DNA of 64,000 nucleotides from Pectobacterium versatile (GTDB lineage: Bacteria; Pseudomonadota; Gammaproteobacteria; Enterobacterales; Enterobacteriaceae): NCBI RefSeq assembly GCF_020166435.1, contig NZ_JAINZP010000001.1, positions 557,854 to 621,853 of the forward strand. Reading direction: 5' to 3'. Below the pieces are notes generated by a model. That model saw nothing but the letters and a program-made list of their open reading frames with translations. It did not search any database and was not told the origin of the DNA. Positions 38,602 through 47,904 of the stretch are shown here, in pieces (within the stretch, counting starts at the first letter, position 1; every line of letters begins with the position of its first letter). Made by a program: the position numbers and the translations under genes.

Positions 38602-39798
38602 ATGGCTGAATCTATCCCCTGTTGTGATACGTCATTTGAGCAACAGTTAATTAACTGGCGACGGCACTTGCATCAGTACCCGGAATTGTCCAATCAGGAA
38701 CACCAAACCACCGCGCACATTACCCGCTGGCTACAAGAGAAAGACATCCGCCTGTTGCCCCTTGCGTTAAACACTGGCGCCGTTGCCGAGATCGGTCACG
38801 GCAGCGGCCCGACGATTGCGCTGCGTGCCGATATTGATGCACTGCCGATTGAAGAACTGGTTGATGTCGATTTTCGTTCTCAGCACGCGGGCGTCATGCA
38901 TGCCTGTGGCCATGATTTCCACACTGCCGTGATGCTGGGTGCTGCCTGTTTGTTGAAAAAACGCGAATCTGTCTTACCGGGTAAAGTCAGGCTGTTTTTC
39001 CAACCCGCAGAAGAAGTTTCTACCGGTGCCAAACAGTTCATCCGCGCCGGTGCGCTCGCCGATGTCGCGGCCGTTTTCGGCCTGCACAACGCGCCTGAAC
39101 TTCCCGCAGGCACCTTCGCTACACGCAGCGGCCCGTTTTATGCCAACGTGGATCGCTTCGCCATTCACATTACCGGCAAAGGCGCGCACGCCGCCAAACC
39201 CGAACAGGGAATCGACAGCATCGTCACCGCCTGCAATATCGTTAATGCGCTGCAAACGTTGCCCAGCCGTAGCTTCAGCTCGCTGGAGTCGCTGGTCATC
39301 AGCGTCACGCGTATTCAGGGTGGCAACACCTGGAACGTCCTGCCGCAAACGGTAGAGTTGGAAGGGACGGTTCGTACCTACAATGCTGCGATTCGCGCGG
39401 AGATACCGGAACGAATAGAGCAGTTGATTGGCGGCATCGCCCTTGCGCTGGGTGCAAAAGCGGAACTGAAATGGTATCCCGGCCCGCCTGCGGTTGTGAA
39501 CACCAGTGAATGGGCCGATTTCAGCAAGCAAATTGCCCGAGACGCGGGCTATCAGGTAGAAAACGCCGAGCTGCAAATGAGCGGAGAGGACTTTGCGCTG
39601 TATCTTCAGGACGTACCGGGCACGTTCGTCAGCATTGGCTCAAACAGCGAATTTGGTTTGCACCATCCTCAATTCAACCCAGATGAAAACGCGATTGCAC
39701 CCGCCTCTCGCTATTTCGCACAGTTAGCGGAAGCGGCACTGCATCGCCTGAGTACCACGAAAATCACCTCACCACAGGCCGCACTGTCTTCATCGTAA
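38602..39798 (+). CDS. M20-family amidohydrolase (N-acyl amino acid deacylase, YxeP-like)
   Basis: A 398-residue metallopeptidase-fold amidohydrolase. Metal ligands are in MHACGHDFHTA, QPAEEVSTGA and GLHNAPELPAG, and MSGEDFALYLQ carries the late His/Glu region. Relatives remove acetyl groups from N-acetyl amino acids. AAGGAGG (38586-38592) serves ATG 38602. In the yxe-type pathway this enzyme removes the N-acetyl group after side-chain oxidation to free cysteine; the acetyltransferase and monooxygenase needed are in the same cluster. Confidence 0.9.
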   Translation: MAESIPCCDTSFEQQLINWRRHLHQYPELSNQEHQTTAHITRWLQEKDIRLLPLALNTGAVAEIGHGSGPTIALRADIDALPIEELVDVDFRSQHAGVMHACGHDFHTAVMLGAACLLKKRESVLPGKVRLFFQPAEEVSTGAKQFIRAGALADVAAVFGLHNAPELPAGTFATRSGPFYANVDRFAIHITGKGAHAAKPEQGIDSIVTACNIVNALQTLPSRSFSSLESLVISVTRIQGGNTWNVLPQTVELEGTVRTYNAAIRAEIPERIEQLIGGIALALGAKAELKWYPGPPAVVNTSEWADFSKQIARDAGYQVENAELQMSGEDFALYLQDVPGTFVSIGSNSEFGLHHPQFNPDENAIAPASRYFAQLAEAALHRLSTTKITSPQAALSSS

Positions 39799-39805
39799 TA
39801 TTTTG

Positions 39806-39853
39806 ATCTACAAATACAATCATCTACAAATACAATCATCTACAAACACAATC
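39806..39853 (+). repeat. Three 16-bp tandem repeats
   Basis: ATCTACAAATACAATC occurs at 39806 and 39822, and ATCTACAAACACAATC at 39838. It lies just downstream of the M20 gene and runs directly into a hairpin. Confidence 0.9.
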
Positions 39854-39884
39854 ACCTCCGCACGATCAATTCGGCGGAGGTGTA
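39853..39884 (+). terminator. Hairpin after the M20 gene
   Basis: CACCTCCG pairs with CGGAGGTG across a loop of about 13 nt. No T-tract follows. The right arm and its flank (GGAGGTGTATTGAT) repeat the 14 bases at the ribosome-binding site of the same gene (38589-38602), so the left arm is partly complementary to that site. Confidence 0.5.
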
Positions 39885-40011
39885 TTGATTACATTAATCC
39901 GATATTAGGAGAGACACGGGGATGAGGTTCCCGCAGGGACGCCTCACCCCGTGGTTGCTCCGGGTATCTCGATCGTCAAACGATCGGGATTAGGTGAGAA
40001 AGCGGTATGGG

Positions 40012-40557
40012 TTAACCCCGAACAGCATGATAACGACGGGAAAAATACACCAGACCATCAGTGCTTTCGCCCTGCTTAATCGCTAATACCCGGCAAATAA
40101 AGATATCGTGCGTCGCCGCGCTCACCACCTCTTCCACCTGACAGTCAAACGCTACCAGCGCGTCCCGCAACACCGGAGAACCCGTGTGTAACACGTCCCA
40201 CTCCGCTGCTGCAAACCGTTCTTCGGTAGACGACGGGCTCCCAAACAGCGACGACAGCGCTTCATGATGGGCCGCAAGCGTATTGATGCACAAATACGTA
40301 TTCGCCTGAAACGTGGGATACACCGACGAACCGCGATTTAGACACACCAGCAGCGTACCCGGCGAATCACTGACGCTGGACACGGCGGACGCCGTAAAAC
40401 CAGCCTTACCTGCTGGGCCATCCGTCGTAACGACATTGACCGCCGCGCTCAGCCTTGCCATCGCATCACGAAACGCCTGTCGGTCAACCGTGGCAACCGC
40501 CGCAGAGAGAATCGCGTCATTCGCGGTGACGTGTCGTTCAGCTATCAAATCAGACAT
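40012..40557 (-). CDS. NAD(P)H:FMN reductase (flavin reductase domain, RutF/NtaB-like)
   Basis: A 181-residue flavin reductase-like protein. AFRDAMARLSAAVNVVTTDG, GFTASAVSSVSDSPGTLLVC and NRGSSVYPTF are the FMN-binding signature of the two-component reductases. It supplies reduced FMN to a partner monooxygenase by diffusion, most likely the NtaA-type enzyme divergently encoded at 40877 and possibly also the LLM protein at 37328. Confidence 0.9.
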   Translation of the reverse strand: MSDLIAERHVTANDAILSAAVATVDRQAFRDAMARLSAAVNVVTTDGPAGKAGFTASAVSSVSDSPGTLLVCLNRGSSVYPTFQANTYLCINTLAAHHEALSSLFGSPSSTEERFAAAEWDVLHTGSPVLRDALVAFDCQVEEVVSAATHDIFICRVLAIKQGESTDGLVYFSRRYHAVRG

Positions 40558-40746
40558 TAAATACTTCCTTTAGATACGGCGAGAAACATGGTTATTAACA
40601 TCATACTAACAAAGCAAGCCATATCATAATCTGAAATTTTTGAATTTCATTATCCATTTTTGTTGTTTTACATCACGCCTCGCCTCATCAATAGTGAAAA
40701 CACACCATTAACGTCTTATTAACCTTTCATTGAATACGTGAATGCC

Positions 40747-40860
40747 TATTGATGGCTTGTTTATTGGCTGACGGTTTATTGATGGACTGTTTTCACTTTC
40801 ATGGAAGTTCGTTTAATTAACAATAATTACGCTCAATTAATAATAAGCACATTCAATTAA
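40747..40860 (+). promoter_or_regulatory. Repeat-rich promoter region of the monooxygenase/ABC operon
   Basis: Two 16-bp direct repeats, TATTGATGGCTTGTTT (40747-40762) and TATTGATGGACTGTTT (40777-40792), lie exactly 30 bp apart, about three helical turns. Next, AATTAA recurs at 40815, 40835 and 40855 at the head of 20-bp imperfect tandem units. This is the pattern expected for an activator site plus promoter. A LysR-type sulfur regulator is a guess only. Confidence 0.5.
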
Positions 40861-40876
40861 TAAAAGGTTTCTGACA

Positions 40877-42205
40877 ATGAGTAAAAAACAAACATCTGCA
40901 AATCGACAATTAAGACTGGGTTTAATATTACAGGGTGCAGCGGGAAATATGTCCGCATGGCGGCATAAAAACGTCGTACCCGACGCCAGCATTAATTTTG
41001 GCTTTGTTTTGGATGCGGTAAAAAAAGCCGAACAAGGGAAATTTGATTTTGTCTTCGTGGCAGACGGCCTGTATATCAATGAAAAATCTATCCCCCACTT
41101 TCTCAATCGCTTTGAACCGCTGACACTGCTGTCCGCGCTGGCTACCGTCACCACACATATTGGCCTGGTTGGCACACTCTCGACGTCGTATTCCGAACCG
41201 TTTACCACCGCCCGGCAGTTCGCCAGCCTCGACCATCTCAGCAACGGCCGCGCAGGCTGGAACGTGGTGACATCGCCGCTGGAAGGATCGGCGAAAAACT
41301 TTTCCCGTGAACAGCACCCGGAACACGCACTGCGCTACCGCATTGCCGATGAGTTCCTTCAGGTGGCGAAAGGCCTGTGGGATTCCTGGGAAGACGATGC
41401 CTTTATTCGTGACAAAACCAGCGGACAATTTTTCGATCCTGAGAAGCTGCACACGCTGAATCATCAGGGAGAATTCTTCTCAGTACAGGGGCCGCTGAAT
41501 ATTGGCCGATCCGCGCAAGGTCGCCCGATTGTGTTTCAGGCTGGTGCGTCTGAAGACGGGCAAAAATTGGCCGCCAAACACGCCGATGCCATCTTCACCC
41601 ATCAACACACGCTGGAAGACTCACAGCGCTATTACCGCGAAGTGAAACAGAAGCTGGAAGAAAATGGTCGTCGAGCCGATCAGTTGCACGTCTTCCAGGG
41701 CGTCAGCGTGATTGTCGGCAACGACGCGGAAGACGTAGAGCGTCAGTATCAGGAAACCGCGCAGTTGGTGACGATTGAGGACGCCCTCAATTATCTGGGA
41801 CGCTATTTTGAGCACTATGATTTCTCACAACACCCGCTGGATGAGCCCTTCCCCGATATCGGCGATCTAGGGAAAAACAGTTTCCGCAGCACCACCGATG
41901 AAATCAAACGCAACGCGCAGGAAAAAGGCTTAACGCTACGGCAGGTCGCGCTGGAGGCGGCATCACCGCGTCCTGTATTCAGCGGCACGCCTGAGCAGGT
42001 GGCGGATGGTTTACAGCGCTGGTTTGAAAACGGTGCGGCCGACGGCTTCATCATTCAGGGCGGCACGCCGGAGACGCTCAACCACTTTGTCGATCGCGTC
42101 GTTCCGCTGCTACAACAGCGCGGCCTGTTCCGTCAGGAATATCCCGGCTACACGCTGCGGGAAAATCTGGCGCTGGATTATCCGGTGAATCAATTTACAC
42201 GCTAG
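40877..42205 (+). CDS. NtaA/SnaA/DszA-family FMN-dependent monooxygenase (YxeK-like)
   Basis: A 442-residue class C flavin monooxygenase. Family marks are [45 protein letters not shown] and [20 protein letters not shown]. Members cleave C-N or C-S bonds using reduced FMN and oxygen. Given the neighbours (acetyltransferase, M20 deacylase, amino-acid-type importer) the likely substrate is an N-acetylated S-substituted cysteine. It is the first gene of a five- or six-gene operon; the next gene begins 22 bp later with AGGAGG. Confidence 0.92.
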   Translation: MSKKQTSANRQLRLGLILQGAAGNMSAWRHKNVVPDASINFGFVLDAVKKAEQGKFDFVFVADGLYINEKSIPHFLNRFEPLTLLSALATVTTHIGLVGTLSTSYSEPFTTARQFASLDHLSNGRAGWNVVTSPLEGSAKNFSREQHPEHALRYRIADEFLQVAKGLWDSWEDDAFIRDKTSGQFFDPEKLHTLNHQGEFFSVQGPLNIGRSAQGRPIVFQAGASEDGQKLAAKHADAIFTHQHTLEDSQRYYREVKQKLEENGRRADQLHVFQGVSVIVGNDAEDVERQYQETAQLVTIEDALNYLGRYFEHYDFSQHPLDEPFPDIGDLGKNSFRSTTDEIKRNAQEKGLTLRQVALEAASPRPVFSGTPEQVADGLQRWFENGAADGFIIQGGTPETLNHFVDRVVPLLQQRGLFRQEYPGYTLRENLALDYPVNQFTR

Positions 42206-42227
42206 TTCGCGCAACAGGAGGTTCACT

Positions 42228-43163
42228 GTGAAGCGTTCCCCTTTTATCACGGTAACCCGCGTGGCGGCACTATTGAGTGCCACGCTGGTGGCAAACGTGC
42301 AGGCGCAAGACGCGGGATTCGTTAGCCGTATCGATCTGAAGGCCAACCAAACGCCTATTCATACTGGTAAAAATGCTGAGGCCATCGCACAGATCCCGGC
42401 TCATTTCAAATTCGTCACGCCGGGTAAGCTGACGATTGCCGTTTCAGCGCTCAGCTCACCGCCGCTGTCGCTGCTGGCTGACGATAACAAAACGCTTATC
42501 GGCAGCGATGCCGATATTGCGCGACTGGTAGCCGACAGCCTCGGGCTGGAGCTAAAGCTGGTGCCCGCTTCCTGGGAAGACTGGCCGCTGGGCATCACGG
42601 CAGGGAAATACGACGCCGCCATTTTTAATATCGCGGTGACGAAACTGCGCAAAGAGAAGTTCGACTTCGCCACGTATCGCATTGATACGCTGGGTTTCTA
42701 CGTGAAATCGACCAGCAAAATTACGTCGATTAACAAGCCAGAAGACGTCGCGGGTCTGAAAGTGATTGTCGGCTCCGGCACTAATCAGGAAAACATTCTG
42801 CTGGGCTGGGATCGGCAAAACCGCGCCAGTGGCCTACCTCCCGTACAGCCCGTTTACGTCACCGACGATGCCGCCGCCAACCTGAGCATACAGTCCGGGC
42901 GCGTCGATGCGTTTTTCGGCCCCCATTCTATCGGGGCTTATAAAGCGGCGCTGACGGGCAAGACACGCATGGTAGGCAAAGGCCCGACGGTCGCTTACGT
43001 CGCAGTCACCACGCAGAAAGGCAACGGTTTGGCGCAGCCAATCAGCACCGCCATCAATGGCGCGATCCACAACGGCAGTTATGCACAGGTGCTGGATCGC
43101 TGGGGTGAAGACGATGAAAAAATCACGCAATCCGTGGTGAACCCGCCGGGTATCGGCGATTAA
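42228..43163 (+). CDS. Amino-acid-type ABC transporter substrate-binding protein, copy 1
   Basis: A 311-residue periplasmic binding protein of the polar amino acid family (SBP_bac_3). The signal peptide ends ATLVANVQAQ. The core has LADDNKTLIGSDADIARLVA, ASWEDWPLGITAGKYDAAIF and AGLKVIVGSGTNQENILL. It is a close paralogue of the next gene, about three quarters identical by eye. It should capture the substrate for the permease and ATPase encoded downstream. Confidence 0.92.
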   Translation: MKRSPFITVTRVAALLSATLVANVQAQDAGFVSRIDLKANQTPIHTGKNAEAIAQIPAHFKFVTPGKLTIAVSALSSPPLSLLADDNKTLIGSDADIARLVADSLGLELKLVPASWEDWPLGITAGKYDAAIFNIAVTKLRKEKFDFATYRIDTLGFYVKSTSKITSINKPEDVAGLKVIVGSGTNQENILLGWDRQNRASGLPPVQPVYVTDDAAANLSIQSGRVDAFFGPHSIGAYKAALTGKTRMVGKGPTVAYVAVTTQKGNGLAQPISTAINGAIHNGSYAQVLDRWGEDDEKITQSVVNPPGIGD

Positions 43164-43236
43164 GTAAAAAACAGCACACCATAAAGTGACAACGTCACGA
43201 AAACCATTATAAATAGTCACCTGCAAGGGAAAAAAA

Positions 43237-44208
43237 ATGCAAAAAGAGATCGCATATTCATCCAACTCACATCGCATGCGTCCATCGCGTTTGACAAGGC
43301 TACTGACGGGATCGCTGCTGCTCGGGACGCTGTCTGTCACGACCGGCGCACAGGCAGCCATCGACCTGAAAGCCAATCAGCAGCCGATCCATGCACCGAA
43401 AAATGCGGAGGCGATTGCGCAGATCCCGACTGACTTTACATTCGTTACGCCGGGTAAATTCACCGTCGCCATCGCCGCGCTGGGGTCGTCACCGCCGCTG
43501 GCGTTTCTGGCCGACGACAACAAAACCGTGGTGGGCAGCGAGCCGGATATCGCCCGACTGGTGGCAGACAGTCTCGGGCTAGAACTGAACATCGTTCCAA
43601 CCTCGTGGGAAGACTGGCCGCTCGGCGTGGCCTCCGGTAAGTATGATGCCGCCATCATCAACATTACCGTCACCAAAGCGCGCAAAGAAAAGTTCGATTT
43701 CGCCACCTACCGCATCGACTCGCTCGGCTTCTACGTGAAATCCACCAGTAAGATTCAGTCCATTAAAGAAGCGAAGGACATCGCCGGGCTGAAGATTATT
43801 GTTGGTTCCGGCACCAATCAGGAAGCGGTGCTGCTGGCGTGGGATAAGCAGAATCGCGCTAACGGCCTGCCCGCTTTTCAACCGGTTTATGTCACGGATG
43901 ATGCCGCTGCCAACCTGAGCCTGCAATCCGGCCGTTCCGATGCCTATTTCGGCCCCAACGTGATCGGTGCCTATAAAGCAGAGCTGACGGGCAAAGTTAA
44001 ACATGTCGGTACGGTCAACGGCGGTTACCCCAACGTCGCCCATATTGCGGTCACCACGCGCAAAGGCAGCGGGCTGGTACAACCGATTAATACCGCGCTG
44101 AACGGCGTAATTAAAAGCGGCGAATACGACAAGGTATTGAACCGCTGGGGAGAAAGTATCGAACGTATTGACCATTCAGAAATCAATCCGCCAGGACTGG
44201 GCGATTAA
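43237..44208 (+). CDS. Amino-acid-type ABC transporter substrate-binding protein, copy 2
   Basis: A 323-residue paralogue of the preceding protein, with a longer basic N-terminus before its signal peptide (GSLLLGTLSVTTGAQA). It shares DDNKTVVGSEPDIARLVADS, GSGTNQEAVLLAWDKQNRAN and the ending NPPGLGD. Differences concentrate in the lobe around GTVNGGYPNVAHIAV, which could alter specificity. Two binding proteins probably feed one permease. Confidence 0.92.
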   Translation: MQKEIAYSSNSHRMRPSRLTRLLTGSLLLGTLSVTTGAQAAIDLKANQQPIHAPKNAEAIAQIPTDFTFVTPGKFTVAIAALGSSPPLAFLADDNKTVVGSEPDIARLVADSLGLELNIVPTSWEDWPLGVASGKYDAAIINITVTKARKEKFDFATYRIDSLGFYVKSTSKIQSIKEAKDIAGLKIIVGSGTNQEAVLLAWDKQNRANGLPAFQPVYVTDDAAANLSLQSGRSDAYFGPNVIGAYKAELTGKVKHVGTVNGGYPNVAHIAVTTRKGSGLVQPINTALNGVIKSGEYDKVLNRWGESIERIDHSEINPPGLGD

Positions 44209-44292
44209 TACCGCTCATGGCTATCGGGACGCCATGATCGACACGCCATGGTTGCCGATAGCCCCTATACGCTAATGAATCAGGAGTACCCC

Positions 44293-44847
44293 ATGTCCGA
44301 CGACATTTTCATTGTTACCCAGCCCGAGGATCCTATCGTGGCCCCGATTATCGACGGCCTGTTCGCGGAATATGAACAGCGCTATGGCGATTTTTTTGGT
44401 GAGCGGGAAAGCGATCCGCCGGGCATTTACCAGCAGCCGTACGGTATTTTTATTGCGCTGCTGCGTCATGGCGTACCGATTGCCACCGGTGCGTTTAAAC
44501 GCTACGACAGCACCACTGCCGAAATTAAGCGGGTATGGACGGATAACTCGCTGCGCCGTCAGGGACTTGCGGGGAAAGTGATGCAAGAGTTGGAACAACA
44601 CGCCCAGCGATTAGGCTACCAGCATTTTTTCCTGACGACCGGTTTCCGCCAGCCTGAAGCGGTGAGTTTATATCTGAGCCACGGGTATACCCCTCAGTTC
44701 GATATCACCGTCGATCCGGTGACCTACAGCATTCCACCTTACGACGGGCGTTTACCGTTTAAGAAAGCCCTGTTCGCCACGGCGACGCCACAGGTTGCAC
44801 GGCAAACGGAAGTCGAGCTTATCACCCGCCATTTGAAAGTGTGTTGA
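44293..44847 (+). CDS. GNAT-family N-acetyltransferase (YxeL-like)
   Basis: A 184-residue acetyltransferase. The acetyl-CoA loop is seen in RRQGLAGKVMQELEQHAQRL, followed by FFLTTGFRQPEAVSLYLSHG. ATG 44293 has AGGAG eight bases upstream; an in-frame start at 44248 lacks one. In the yxe-type pathway an enzyme of this family N-acetylates the S-substituted cysteine before the monooxygenase acts. Its position inside the transporter operon supports that role. Confidence 0.87.
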   Translation: MSDDIFIVTQPEDPIVAPIIDGLFAEYEQRYGDFFGERESDPPGIYQQPYGIFIALLRHGVPIATGAFKRYDSTTAEIKRVWTDNSLRRQGLAGKVMQELEQHAQRLGYQHFFLTTGFRQPEAVSLYLSHGYTPQFDITVDPVTYSIPPYDGRLPFKKALFATATPQVARQTEVELITRHLKVC

Positions 44848-44924
44848 CCCTTGCGCACGGTAATAGCCTTATGCACTAACAACAAAACGCTATTTTTCAG
44901 CATCACCTTCAACGGGTATCGATC

Positions 44925-45869
44925 ATGACGCAATCTCTACACACGTCTTCTCAACAACCACCGCTGAGCCAGACACAGGAACCGCCGTTGAACATTGTTC
45001 CTGCGCGTTACCCTTTTCGCTTTGCTGGTGCGCTGTTTTCGCTGTTTATTTTTGCTGGGATTATTCAGTCAATCGCGCTGAACCCGCGCTGGGAGTGGTC
45101 GGTCTTTGCAGAATGGTTTTTTAATCCGGTGATCCTTGCTGGACTAGGGCAAACGCTGCTGTTAACCGCGCTGGGTACGTTATTCAGTATTTTTTTCGGC
45201 ACCTCGCTGGCGCTGGCCCGGCTTTCGCCGTCTTATTTGCTTTCCACGCTGTCGTGGCTGTATATCTGGCTGTTCCGATCGCTGCCGCTGATTCTGGTGC
45301 TGATCATTCTGTACAATTTTTCGTATCTCTATGACGAGCTGGCGCTGGGGATTCCCTTCACCTCCATCGTCTTCCTAAACTATCCGACGATAGATCTCCT
45401 GGATCAATTTTCCGTTGCCGTACTTGGCCTGACGCTGGTGCAATCCGCGTATACGGCGGAGATTATTCGCGGCGGTATTCTTGGCGTGGATGCGGGTCAG
45501 TTTGAAGCCTCTGCGGCACTCGGCCTGCCCAGCGGTCGCCGCACCGTGCGCATCATTCTGCCGCAGGCGCTGCGTTCGATTCTGCCCACCGGTTTTAACG
45601 AGATCATCAGCCTCGCTAAAGGTACCTCAATTGTCTACGTGCTGGCGCTGCCGGAGCTGTTTTATACCGTTCAGGTCATCTACAACCGTACCCAGCAGGT
45701 TATTCCGCTGCTGATGGTCGCCACCATCTGGTATCTGCTGATCACCACGGTGCTATCCGTCGTCCAATACTACGTAGAACGCTATGTGTCCCGCGGTGCG
45801 GTGCGTGAAATGCCGCCAACGCCGCGCCAGAGACTCGTCCGTTTCCTGACACGCAAGCGCGCACGTTAA
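44925..45869 (+). CDS. Amino-acid-type ABC transporter permease
   Basis: A 314-residue HisM/GlnP-family permease with about five helices after a Pro-rich cytoplasmic start. The ATPase-docking loop [20 protein letters not shown] (EAA motif) is clear. It pairs with the ATP-binding protein that starts 23 bp downstream and the two binding proteins upstream. The permease is probably a homodimer because only one permease gene is present. Confidence 0.92.
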   Translation: MTQSLHTSSQQPPLSQTQEPPLNIVPARYPFRFAGALFSLFIFAGIIQSIALNPRWEWSVFAEWFFNPVILAGLGQTLLLTALGTLFSIFFGTSLALARLSPSYLLSTLSWLYIWLFRSLPLILVLIILYNFSYLYDELALGIPFTSIVFLNYPTIDLLDQFSVAVLGLTLVQSAYTAEIIRGGILGVDAGQFEASAALGLPSGRRTVRIILPQALRSILPTGFNEIISLAKGTSIVYVLALPELFYTVQVIYNRTQQVIPLLMVATIWYLLITTVLSVVQYYVERYVSRGAVREMPPTPRQRLVRFLTRKRAR

Positions 45870-45892
45870 CCCCCAGATTCTGGAGATTCACC

Positions 45893-46717
45893 ATGTCTGA
45901 AGCTATCGATTATTTTGCTCATGCCCGCACCACCGCCCAGCCACAGGCAGAAAACGCTCGTGGGCTGATCGAAATCCGCAATGTAGCGAAACATTTCGGT
46001 CAGCACAAAGCGCTGGAGGATATCAATCTGACGCTGGCTCCCGGTTCCGTCACCGTGATCCTTGGCCCATCTGGATCAGGGAAATCGACGCTACTGCGTA
46101 CCATTAATCACCTTGAGCGCGTAGACGAAGGGTTTATCCGCATCGACGGCGATTACATCGGCTACCGTCGCAAAGGGAATACGCTCTATGAGTTGAAAGA
46201 AAAGGACGTGTTACGCCAGCGCATCAACGTCGGCTATGTATTCCAGAATTTCAATCTGTTTCCCCACCTTTCCGTGTTGGAAAACATCATTGAAGCCCCG
46301 CTGGCGCATAAGCTGTATTCGCGTCAGGAGGCAGAAGATATTGCCTTTACCCTGCTGGAAAGCGTCGGGCTACGCCATAAAGCCCAGTCTTATCCCCGTC
46401 ACCTTTCCGGCGGCCAGCAGCAGCGCGTCGCGATTGCCCGCGCGCTGGCACTTAAGCCAAAAGTGATGTTGTTTGATGAACCGACGTCCGCGCTCGATCC
46501 CGAGCTGGTCGGCGAGGTGCTGGATGTGATCAAATCACTCGCCCGCTCCGGCGTGACGCTGGTCGTCGTCACACATGAAATCGGCTTTGCGCGCGAAGTG
46601 GCAGACCGTGTGGTGTTCATGGTAGATGGCAAAATTGTCGAAAGCGGGGATTCCTGGCAGGTGCTAAACCATCCCCGTCACCCGAGAACGATCAATTTTT
46701 TGAATAAGGTGTTGTGA
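45893..46717 (+). CDS. Amino-acid-type ABC transporter ATP-binding protein
   Basis: A 274-residue GlnQ/HisP-type ATPase. Walker A is [16 protein letters not shown], the signature [16 protein letters not shown] and Walker [15 protein letters not shown]. The 30-residue N-terminal extension before the domain is unusual for GlnQ but seen in operons of this type. It is the last gene before a perfect inverted repeat. Confidence 0.93.
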   Translation: MSEAIDYFAHARTTAQPQAENARGLIEIRNVAKHFGQHKALEDINLTLAPGSVTVILGPSGSGKSTLLRTINHLERVDEGFIRIDGDYIGYRRKGNTLYELKEKDVLRQRINVGYVFQNFNLFPHLSVLENIIEAPLAHKLYSRQEAEDIAFTLLESVGLRHKAQSYPRHLSGGQQQRVAIARALALKPKVMLFDEPTSALDPELVGEVLDVIKSLARSGVTLVVVTHEIGFAREVADRVVFMVDGKIVESGDSWQVLNHPRHPRTINFLNKVL

Positions 46718-46748
46718 GGAAAAGAGAAGGTTATTCATCGATGACATA

Positions 46749-46781
46749 CTCATTAGGCTCGCTACGAGTGAGCCTAATGAG
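46749..46781. terminator. Perfect 12-bp inverted repeat between convergent genes
   Basis: CTCATTAGGCTC (46749-46760) and GAGCCTAATGAG (46770-46781) flank a 9-nt loop, 32 bp after the ATPase stop codon and 15 bp from the end of the opposing gene. It is a likely bidirectional transcript end; T-tracts are weak. Confidence 0.7.
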
Positions 46782-46796
46782 ATCGTGCGTAAATGA

Positions 46797-47246
46797 TTAT
46801 TTTGCTAACAATGTCTCAGTATATGGACTGCTATAAACCTGAACCATTACGCTTTTATCGGTATCAAACGTCGCAACTGTTATGACCTCATTAGAACCAA
46901 GCGCTCGCCAGCATTCAGCCTCAACATCGCAATGTGCCTGCTTCTCATAACCAACCGATGTCAGATAGCTTTGGATCTCGCGGGTATCATCCGTACCAGT
47001 GAAATTCACCGTCCATACTTTAGCCTCTGGCCCCGCTACGTTCGAAAAACTGAAGTCATAATGATGTGTAATACGTGGCATGTTTTTCAGAATATCGGGG
47101 GTATAGAACGCATATTCCCTTTTATCCAGTTCGGTATAGCGTGCACTGCCAGCAAAATTCATTTTGATATAAGGCCATATAGAGCCGACCACAGCAACAC
47201 TACCAATAATGCCGAGTACGGCAAAAACTTTCAGCGGCTTACTCAT
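46797..47246 (-). CDS. Membrane-anchored protein of unknown function
   Basis: A 149-residue protein with one N-terminal hydrophobic helix (VFAVLGIIGSVAVVGSIWPY) and a soluble, probably periplasmic, domain. Two Cys (HCDVEAECW) could form a disulfide. I do not recognise a family. ATG 47246 puts the helix at the usual distance from the N-terminus; an upstream start would add 23 polar residues. Confidence 0.65.
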   Translation of the reverse strand: MSKPLKVFAVLGIIGSVAVVGSIWPYIKMNFAGSARYTELDKREYAFYTPDILKNMPRITHHYDFSFSNVAGPEAKVWTVNFTGTDDTREIQSYLTSVGYEKQAHCDVEAECWRALGSNEVITVATFDTDKSVMVQVYSSPYTETLLAK

Positions 47247-47441
47247 AGCCCTAATGTCCTGTTTTTCGCTGAGTCGATAAAAAACCGCCCTTTGAAGCGG
47301 CGGCTTTACTGCCATCCAGTATTTCGTAGCGCTTACTCATCCTTAAGTTCCCTGAAGATAAACAATGAATTATCCTCTTAAGGCCGTATTTTACACAATT
47401 TGCTCAAGCAGTAGAATCGCCATGTCGCCACGCTGCGCCAG

Positions 47442-47885
47442 TTGACGAATGACCACGCCGACCCCTTTACAGTCGCTCATGCAGATGTAGCACTTATCTG
47501 TGAACTCGATGAGCAATGGGGCTTTGTCGGGCAGCACTGGCTCTGGTATGCATACAACACCAAAACAGATGACGTTCTGGCTTATACGTTTGGACCGCGC
47601 ACGGATGACGCCTGCCGCGAACTTCTGGCTCTGCTGGCGCCGTTTAACATCGGGATGATAACCAGTGATGACTGGGACAGTTATGCCAGAGAAGTACCGA
47701 AGAATAAGCATCTGACAGGAAAAATATTCACTCAGCGTATTGAGCGTAACAACCTGACATTGAGGACGCGTATTAAACATTTGGCTCGTAAAACAATCTG
47801 CTTCTCACGCTCGATTGAATTGCACAAAAAAGGAACAACCGTGCGCCATCGCGGAGCACGGTTGCAAAAAAGAGTGGGTCACTGA
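47442..47885 (+). pseudogene. IS1-family transposase (InsB-like) remnant
   Basis: The frame reads VALICELDEQWGFVGQHWLW, FNIGMITSDDWDSYAREVPK, IFTQRIERNNLTLRTRIKHL and ARKTICFSRSIELHK, the catalytic part of an IS1 InsB transposase. The InsA part and N-terminus are missing and no terminal inverted repeats are visible. Homology stops near 47828; the last residues are read through an unrelated hairpin. Confidence 0.8.
47837..47863. terminator. Bidirectional terminator between the IS1 remnant and the oxidoreductase
   Basis: AACCGTGC (47837-47844) pairs with GCACGGTT (47856-47863). The minus-strand side is followed by GTTCCTTTTTT and the plus-strand side by GCAAAAAAG. It mainly serves the oxidoreductase gene ending at 47905. 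Confidence 0.75.
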
Positions 47886-47904
47886 TATACGGATAATACT
47901 ACTC

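Noticed and set aside
39806..39853. Three short tandem repeats considered as a CRISPR-like array
   Set aside because: The 16-bp units are directly adjacent with no spacers and there are no cas genes.
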